Assembly (NCBI GenBank): GCA_947176685.1
Contig: CAMWRL010000014.1
Span: forward strand, 1 to 17,745
DNA from: an uncultured Ruminococcus sp.
GTDB taxonomy: Bacteria > Bacillota > Clostridia > Oscillospirales > Ruminococcaceae
DNA length: 17,745 nt
Reading direction: 5' to 3'
Shown here: piece by piece, positions 13,246 to 17,745 of the stretch
Numbering within the stretch: the stretch's first letter is position 1
How the letters are laid out: each line of letters starts with the position of its first letter
Position numbers and translations under genes: made by a program
Notes under the pieces: model-generated
The model's input: the letters and a program-made list of their open reading frames with translations, nothing else
What the model was told of the DNA's origin: nothing
Databases searched by the model: none

Positions 13246-15354
13246 TTACTGGATTTTTTCAATATCAGCGGAAGTTATAGGGAGGTCGGAAACTGATATT
13301 TTTTTCAGGTCAATCATCTGTATAGCCAGAGCGTCAGCCGGACTAATTCCGCTACCGGAATCAACAACATCTGCGTTGATAACACCCTGTTCGGACAGTT
13401 TGTAATCATCGGGATTTGCAAGAGACTGCATTATAAGTACAGCATCAGCAAGGCTTACTTTACCGTCAATGTTTACATCGCCCATTGATTCGGATACGGA
13501 TATACCGCCTGTTACAGTGGTTGTGGTAGTTATGGTAGTTGTAGTTGTTCCGGTAGTTTTTCCGGTTGTTGTGGTTTTCGGAGTGTCTTCGCCGCCGCTG
13601 AACGAATAGAGGTCTTCGGGAAGTTCTTCAAGGTTGATACAGTAATCGCTTGCTATAAGTTCCTTGACAGTTTCAGGATTATTATAATTATCACCTGAAA
13701 TAAAGTTATCCTGACCGTTATCATACCATGTGCAGAAATAAAGCCATGAAGCCTTTTCTACCGTCATATTTGCAAGACTCGGAATAGTACTGTTTTCCAT
13801 AACAGCAGCCATTTTATTATTCTTTACATAGTCAACGAGCGACCAGTAAACGTTACTGTTGCAGTCTTCATTAGGACCGCTGGTGAGACCGTCATGACGG
13901 TTATAGACTGTATCATACTTGTCAAAGCCCACGATGTCAACATACTCATCGCCGACATACCATTCAGCCGATTCGTCAGACCATGCGTAAAGATTCTGGA
14001 GCCAGATAATATTATGAAGACCATACTCGTCAGTCAGCTTGTTATAAAGATATTTCCAGAGTTCCTTGTAATCCTTTGCGCCGTCCTGCGCCCACCAGAA
14101 CCATGCTCCCGAACCGTCAGCACCGCCGTTGCCCTCTGCTTCGTGGAACGGGCGGAACATTATCGGAACATTATTTTCCTGAAGTATAAGAAACTGCTCT
14201 GCCAAATCCGCAATGGCAAGATTGAGGTAATCGTTTTCTTTTGTACCTTCTTTTACGGCGTTTGCAATCTTGAACTGTGAGTTGTTTTTATATGAACATT
14301 TAGACCAGTCAACCGCTTCACCTAATTCATAATTATCGAAGTCTGTCGGCAGATTAATATGCCAGCTTGCTGTTATAATACCGTTTCTGTTCTTTACCCA
14401 GTCTATAGCACGTTCCGTTGAACCGTCGTCCCAGCCGTAAAGCGGATTGTAATTCATGAAATCGAAACCTCTGATAGCAGGGTAATAACCGGCTGTTTCT
14501 TTGATATAGTCAAATTCCTGGTCGTAGTAATCATATTTATAATTACGGTTCTGTTCGTCATAGGTATATGTTCTCTTGTCATCGGAGCAGTGCCAGTAAA
14601 ATTTATTTCCGTCCTTGTCAAAAGCTTCACTGTCCCTGTCAATTACATATTCATTTCCTTTGCCGTCAACGCATTTATCTGAGCCGGCATCATAGCGGAT
14701 ATCAGTTGAAACGCTGTGACCGCCGCCGTAGATTTCCTGCTGACCGGAAAGAATGCCTTTTCCGTAAACACTATGGAGATACTTCATAAGAGCCTTTGTT
14801 TCGGGAGTAGCGTTAGGGTCGCATGGAACGCCTGAAGCCTTTGTGATGTCAGGAAAAACAGCGTCAGAAACGGTAACGGTATCAATAGCCATGTAGCCGT
14901 ATTTGTTGAGGAAAGAAATTTCGTTTTCTCCCTTTCTGAGGCGTACAACGCCAAAATCAATATCAGTCCATTCCTTGTAATAAGGTACAGTCTTTGAATA
15001 TTCAACACCGTTTATAGCAACTGTCTGCAAACGTCCTTCTTCACTGAGAATCTGTGCGCCTCTTACGGTAATCTGATACATGCCGTCTTCCGGAACGGTT
15101 ACTTTGAAGCTGAGTGCATCACTTGTCAGATAAGTGAAACCTTTTCCACTGTATCCGTCAATTTTATTTTCATAAATTGATTCCCAAAGCGTTGCACCCT
15201 CCAAATCTTCTCCCTCGATAGTGTAGGGGAATTTTGTTGTTTCGGACTTTGTGGGGTCCTTTTCAGCGTATGCCGGAAGCACTGATGTTATTGCAACTGC
15301 TGACATTGCGGCAGCCGCAACAAGCGAAAATGCTTTTTTGAATTTACCTTTCAT
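13246..15354 (-). CDS. Dockerin-bearing GH26 glycoside hydrolase, probable beta-mannanase
   Basis: A 702-aa secreted enzyme. Signal peptide 1-30 (ends PAYA). Residues about 43-168 resemble a CBM35-type beta-sandwich (YTIEGEDLEGA at the start, YRITV-like DGMYQITVRGA, KGENEISFLN, AIDTVTV at the end). The GH26 catalytic domain spans about 175-590: GILSGQQE, RGFDFMNY, GIITASWH, the acid/base E405 in MFRPFHEAEG and the nucleophile E520 in AAVMENSTIP. A Thr-rich linker follows, then a dockerin at 625-702. GH26 enzymes are mostly endo-beta-1,4-mannanases; beta-1,3-xylanase or lichenase activity also occurs in the family. The dockerin would place it on a cellulosome. The start at 15354 is set by GGAGGAG (15367-15361); the ATG at 15369 is part of that ribosome site. 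It has its own promoter and terminator. Confidence 0.93.
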   Translation of the reverse strand: MKGKFKKAFSLVAAAAMSAVAITSVLPAYAEKDPTKSETTKFPYTIEGEDLEGATLWESIYENKIDGYSGKGFTYLTSDALSFKVTVPEDGMYQITVRGAQILSEEGRLQTVAINGVEYSKTVPYYKEWTDIDFGVVRLRKGENEISFLNKYGYMAIDTVTVSDAVFPDITKASGVPCDPNATPETKALMKYLHSVYGKGILSGQQEIYGGGHSVSTDIRYDAGSDKCVDGKGNEYVIDRDSEAFDKDGNKFYWHCSDDKRTYTYDEQNRNYKYDYYDQEFDYIKETAGYYPAIRGFDFMNYNPLYGWDDGSTERAIDWVKNRNGIITASWHINLPTDFDNYELGEAVDWSKCSYKNNSQFKIANAVKEGTKENDYLNLAIADLAEQFLILQENNVPIMFRPFHEAEGNGGADGSGAWFWWAQDGAKDYKELWKYLYNKLTDEYGLHNIIWLQNLYAWSDESAEWYVGDEYVDIVGFDKYDTVYNRHDGLTSGPNEDCNSNVYWSLVDYVKNNKMAAVMENSTIPSLANMTVEKASWLYFCTWYDNGQDNFISGDNYNNPETVKELIASDYCINLEELPEDLYSFSGGEDTPKTTTTGKTTGTTTTTITTTTTVTGGISVSESMGDVNIDGKVSLADAVLIMQSLANPDDYKLSEQGVINADVVDSGSGISPADALAIQMIDLKKISVSDLPITSADIEKIQ
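13274..13483 (-). repeat. Dockerin-coding direct repeat, copy B
   Basis: The partner of 11878-12088: codes for the C-terminal dockerin of the GH26 enzyme. The spacing between copies is 1396 nt. The protein segments differ at few positions, mostly conservative (for example IIMQSLSNP against LIMQSLANP), while the rest of the two proteins is unrelated. Confidence 0.85.
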
Positions 15355-15397
15355 AATAGTCTCCTCCATATATAAATTAAGAAATGATGCTGAATTT

Positions 15398-15426
15398 ATT
15401 ATAGCATTTAATTTGTATTATGTCAA
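15398..15426 (-). promoter_or_regulatory. Promoter of the GH26 gene
   Basis: On the - strand, TTGACA (15426-15421) and TATAAT (15403-15398) are both consensus with a 17-nt spacer and a TGC extended -10. It sits just downstream of the terminator of the preceding gene and about 44 nt before the start codon. Confidence 0.9.
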
Positions 15427-15436
15427 TGGTTACAAT

Positions 15437-15470
15437 AAAAAGTCCGTGAATACTGTGAAAGCATTCACGG
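15437..15470 (-). terminator. Intrinsic terminator of the penicillin-binding protein gene
   Basis: CCGTGAAT (15444-15451) pairs with ATTCACGG (15463-15470) around an 11-nt loop. On the - strand the stem comes 8 nt after the stop codon and is followed by AC and a T5 run (15441-15437). Confidence 0.88.
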
Positions 15471-15478
15471 AACGGAAG

Positions 15479-17092
15479 TTACTGATTGGCGAGGATATTT
15501 ATAATTCCCTGATAGAGGTACGCCGATTCGCTGGAAAAATTAAAGCCATAGTCATTAGGATTCTGCATCTGCATTACTACTATATAAGAACCGTTTTCAT
15601 GATAATTTCTGTAGTCGTCATATATCGGGAAATTTTCCGTATTATCATTGACGTTTTTCATACAGCCTGTTATGTAAAGTATATCTGAACCGCCTGTTTC
15701 AGCAGTACCGGTCTTTGCATAGAAAGTATAGTTTTCGCCGGCGTATATTCCCAAATCTGAACCTACTCCCCACATACCGTCAAGAATATTCTGCCTGCAA
15801 TTTTCGGGAACAGAAGCTATGATTTCATACGGCTGCGAACCCTCCAGAAGTACGGCGTTTGCACCGCTTGAATCGATTACGTTTTTCAGCATAAACGGTC
15901 TTACCATATCACTGAAAATAGCTTCGCGGCAGAGGGCGGCAAGAAACATCGGGCTTGTACGTACATAAGCCTGTCCGAATGCGCTTCGGTGCAGGTCGTC
16001 AAGACAGGTAATTTCCATACTGCTTTCAATCGTGCCGAAGTCACATTCTATATCGCAGCCGTCACCGAAATGGAATATTTCCCGCAAATCATTACGGGCA
16101 GTTTCCTCGCCCAATGTATCAAAGACTTTCGCAAAAAATATGTTGCTTGAATTTACAAAGGCTGAGTACAGACTTCTTTCCATAGGGTAATAAGGATTTT
16201 TGTCGTGGTCCCAGTCCACTATAACGCCCTCGCCGGAATACCATGTGCCGTCATCGTACAGGGAATATATTTCGTGTTTGTCAGCAATTATTTCCGTCAT
16301 AATCTTGAAACACGAACCCGGCGGCTGTTTTGCCATTGACTTGTTGTCCACAGCACCATAACCCACAACGTTTATATAATCGGGGTCGTTGTAATATTCC
16401 ACGGGGTCGAATGACGGATATGAAACGTCTGCCATAACAGAGCCGTCAGTCCGGAGTACAACAACCGAACCTACTATATTAACGTTCTGCATATATTCAT
16501 AAATTTCGTTCTGGACATCTGCGTCAAGTGTAAGCTGTACGGACTTTCCGAGCCTTTCGGACGGGTTTTCGGAATACGGGTTTGATGCACTCAGGATATC
16601 ATTGAATGATGTTTCGATACCGCTGGAAACCTCGCTTATTATGTTGCCGAAAGCCGTGCCGTATTTTCTGGAATATTTGCGGCTTCCGTCTGATTCACTC
16701 TTGACAAGCACAACGCCGTTGACATCATATATATTTCCCCTTTCAGATTGGGAAACGTCTATAACCGGAATTGTAGTTGTAGTGGTATATGTTTCGGACT
16801 GCGTATCCGTCTGGGACAGAGTAGTTACAGCAGTGGTTTGAGTAGTCGTTGTTGTTTCAGAAGCGGCTGTTTCTGTATTTCTGCCCTGTTCTCTGCGTGT
16901 TTCTGCTCTTATTATTCCGAAGTTCGGGGATTCCATAAAAGAACCCTCTTTTACATTCAGGATAACAGGTTCTGCATCCGGTTCGGACTCCGAGGAAGTT
17001 TCAATAACTTTTTCCGAACCGCATGAAACCGTCATAATAGTAATAATTCCGGCAAGAAAGAGTGAAATAAACTCTTTTTTTCCAAATTTCAT
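15479..17092 (-). CDS. Lipoprotein class B penicillin-binding protein (transpeptidase)
   Basis: A 537-aa exported protein that should cross-link peptidoglycan. The N-terminus has a lipobox-like end (MTVSC, C24), suggesting a lipid anchor rather than the usual membrane helix. A Thr/Ser-rich spacer (about 75-110) follows, then RGNIYDVNGVVLV, the mark of the class B family. The transpeptidase domain holds SxxK in PPGSCFK (S260, K263), SxN in VNSSN (S315-N317) and KTG in AKTGTAET (K460-G462). The segment between is short compared with full-length PBP2, as in PbpA-type proteins. PPGSCFK has Cys where Thr is usual. AAAAGGGG precedes the start at 17092. It may be the partner of the RodA-type protein encoded at 10649-11803, although they are on opposite strands. 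Own promoter and terminator are present. Confidence 0.9.
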   Translation of the reverse strand: MKFGKKEFISLFLAGIITIMTVSCGSEKVIETSSESEPDAEPVILNVKEGSFMESPNFGIIRAETRREQGRNTETAASETTTTTQTTAVTTLSQTDTQSETYTTTTTIPVIDVSQSERGNIYDVNGVVLVKSESDGSRKYSRKYGTAFGNIISEVSSGIETSFNDILSASNPYSENPSERLGKSVQLTLDADVQNEIYEYMQNVNIVGSVVVLRTDGSVMADVSYPSFDPVEYYNDPDYINVVGYGAVDNKSMAKQPPGSCFKIMTEIIADKHEIYSLYDDGTWYSGEGVIVDWDHDKNPYYPMERSLYSAFVNSSNIFFAKVFDTLGEETARNDLREIFHFGDGCDIECDFGTIESSMEITCLDDLHRSAFGQAYVRTSPMFLAALCREAIFSDMVRPFMLKNVIDSSGANAVLLEGSQPYEIIASVPENCRQNILDGMWGVGSDLGIYAGENYTFYAKTGTAETGGSDILYITGCMKNVNDNTENFPIYDDYRNYHENGSYIVVMQMQNPNDYGFNFSSESAYLYQGIINILANQ

Positions 17093-17139
17093 TTTTGCGA
17101 TACCCCTTTTTGTCTGTTTTTGTAATTGTTTACAGAATT

Positions 17140-17168
17140 ATTATACTCTTTTTTACGGCGTTAGTCAA
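17140..17168 (-). promoter_or_regulatory. Promoter of the penicillin-binding protein gene
   Basis: On the - strand, TTGACT (17168-17163) and TATAAT (17145-17140) are spaced by 17 nt. The predicted leader is about 40 nt. It begins 17 nt after the stop codon of the preceding gene, and no terminator separates them. Confidence 0.85.
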
Positions 17169-17185
17169 CAAGTTTTTGTGAATTT

Positions 17186-17745
17186 TCAATGCAGAACGCA
17201 TTTTTCACATGGTTCAAGATTTGAAGCCAGTGCTTCTTCAAGAGTGATTTCATAATAAGTACCGTTTCCGCAAGGATTTTCATAGTGATACTTTTTACCT
17301 GTTTTTGTTCTGTAAACATAAGCCGGTGCTGTAACAATTGCAGCAGTAGTTGTTGTAGTTGTGGTTGTGGTAGTAGTAGTAGTTGTTGTTGTTGTTGTTG
17401 TGGCTTCTGTTGCAGTAGTAGTTGTGGAATAAACATCATTGTTATAAAATTTAACGTAGTCTGCACTTACATAACCATAACTGTCGTTGTACGTGATATA
17501 GTACCAGCCGCTGTTTTTGCCCAGAATATTTATTTCAGCGTCTTTCGGAAGCAGCATAAGAATATTATAGTTCGTGCCTGCTCCGGTACGCATATTGAGA
17601 CCTTCCGATTCTATATTTACCATACCTTTCTGCGGCTGTGAATAATAAACCATATCTTTGGGAGCGTTTTGTATATTCGGGCAGTCCTCATATAACTGTA
17701 CCTGTGTGTACTTTGGTTCAGTCCACAACAAAACGTCATAATCTG
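17186..17745 (-). CDS. SH3-domain protein with poly-Thr linker and Cys motif (5'-truncated)
   Basis: The frame is open to the right edge, so the start lies outside the window; the TTG at 17731 is internal. The visible 186 codons contain three parts. A bacterial SH3 domain starts at GMVNIESEGLNMRTGAGTNY and ends at GYVSADYVKF; such domains usually bind cell-wall peptides. A Thr linker with a run of 19 Thr follows. The C-terminal 43 residues have the pattern TGKKYHYENPC...ITLEEALASNLEPCEKC, a short Cys/His motif found at the C-terminus of many secreted or nuclease proteins of Firmicutes and thought to bind zinc. The protein is likely extracellular and wall-associated. The N-terminal part, which could be a catalytic wall hydrolase, is missing, so no activity is assigned. 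Confidence 0.8.
   Translation of the reverse strand, partial: DYDVLLWTEPKYTQVQLYEDCPNIQNAPKDMVYYSQPQKGMVNIESEGLNMRTGAGTNYNILMLLPKDAEINILGKNSGWYYITYNDSYGYVSADYVKFYNNDVYSTTTTATEATTTTTTTTTTTTTTTTTTTAAIVTAPAYVYRTKTGKKYHYENPCGNGTYYEITLEEALASNLEPCEKCVLH
17341..17426 (-). repeat. Thr-codon trinucleotide repeat
   Basis: A low-complexity tract of ACx codons, including a perfect run of ACA (TTG-phase on the + strand near 17383-17401), codes for the Thr linker of the SH3 protein. Unequal copying here would change linker length in steps of one residue without a frameshift. Confidence 0.8.

Noticed and set aside
15251..15688. 145-codon + strand frame across the GH26 start and PBP end
   Set aside because: It runs through a terminator and a consensus promoter of the - strand and mirrors the coding of two real genes.

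Overview
The window looks like chromosome from a cellulosome-producing, low-to-mid GC, Gram-positive anaerobe of the Ruminococcus type (Oscillospiraceae; R. flavefaciens, R. champanellensis or a relative). The reasons are several secreted proteins with dockerin modules of Ruminococcus style, Thr-rich linkers, a dockerin-tagged family 26 glycoside hydrolase, strong AAAGGAGG ribosome sites and TTGACA/TATAAT promoters. The genus is inferred from module style; no rRNA or other marker gene is present.

Layout, left to right. (1) 1-3271, + strand: three tandem paralogous genes for secreted proteins with a shared, unrecognised N-terminal module and a C-terminal dockerin. The first is cut by the window edge. 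(2) 3286-8618, + strand: a complete riboflavin operon. A strong promoter leads into an FMN riboswitch with an intrinsic terminator, then ribD, ribE, an unknown 166-aa gene, ribBA, an unknown membrane-protein gene, ribH and a HAD phosphatase gene that overlaps ribH. (3) 8619-9099: a gene-poor stretch holding a roughly 300-nt imperfect palindrome that resembles a decayed MITE or fold-back element, then a promoter. (4) 9100-11803, + strand: a ComM/YifB-type AAA+ ATPase gene and a rodA/ftsW-type SEDS glycosyltransferase gene, ending at a two-way terminator. (5) 11847-15354, - strand: a probable adaptor scaffoldin (dockerin, cohesin-like, Thr linker, dockerin) and a CBM35-like/GH26/dockerin enzyme, each with its own promoter. 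(6) 15479-17745, - strand: a lipoprotein penicillin-binding protein (transpeptidase) and the end of a secreted SH3-domain protein.

How they fit together: the riboflavin block encodes every dedicated step from GTP and ribulose-5-phosphate to riboflavin, and the terminal HAD protein is a good candidate for the dephosphorylation step that has no fixed gene. The dockerin proteins on both strands would be exported and docked onto cell-surface or free scaffoldins for plant-polysaccharide (probably mannan) breakdown. RodA and the penicillin-binding protein form a plausible SEDS/transpeptidase pair in cell-wall synthesis, although two cellulosome genes now lie between them. The points most worth following up are the dockerin-cohesin-dockerin protein, the triplicated dockerin family with an unknown module, the HAD gene in the rib operon and the long palindrome.
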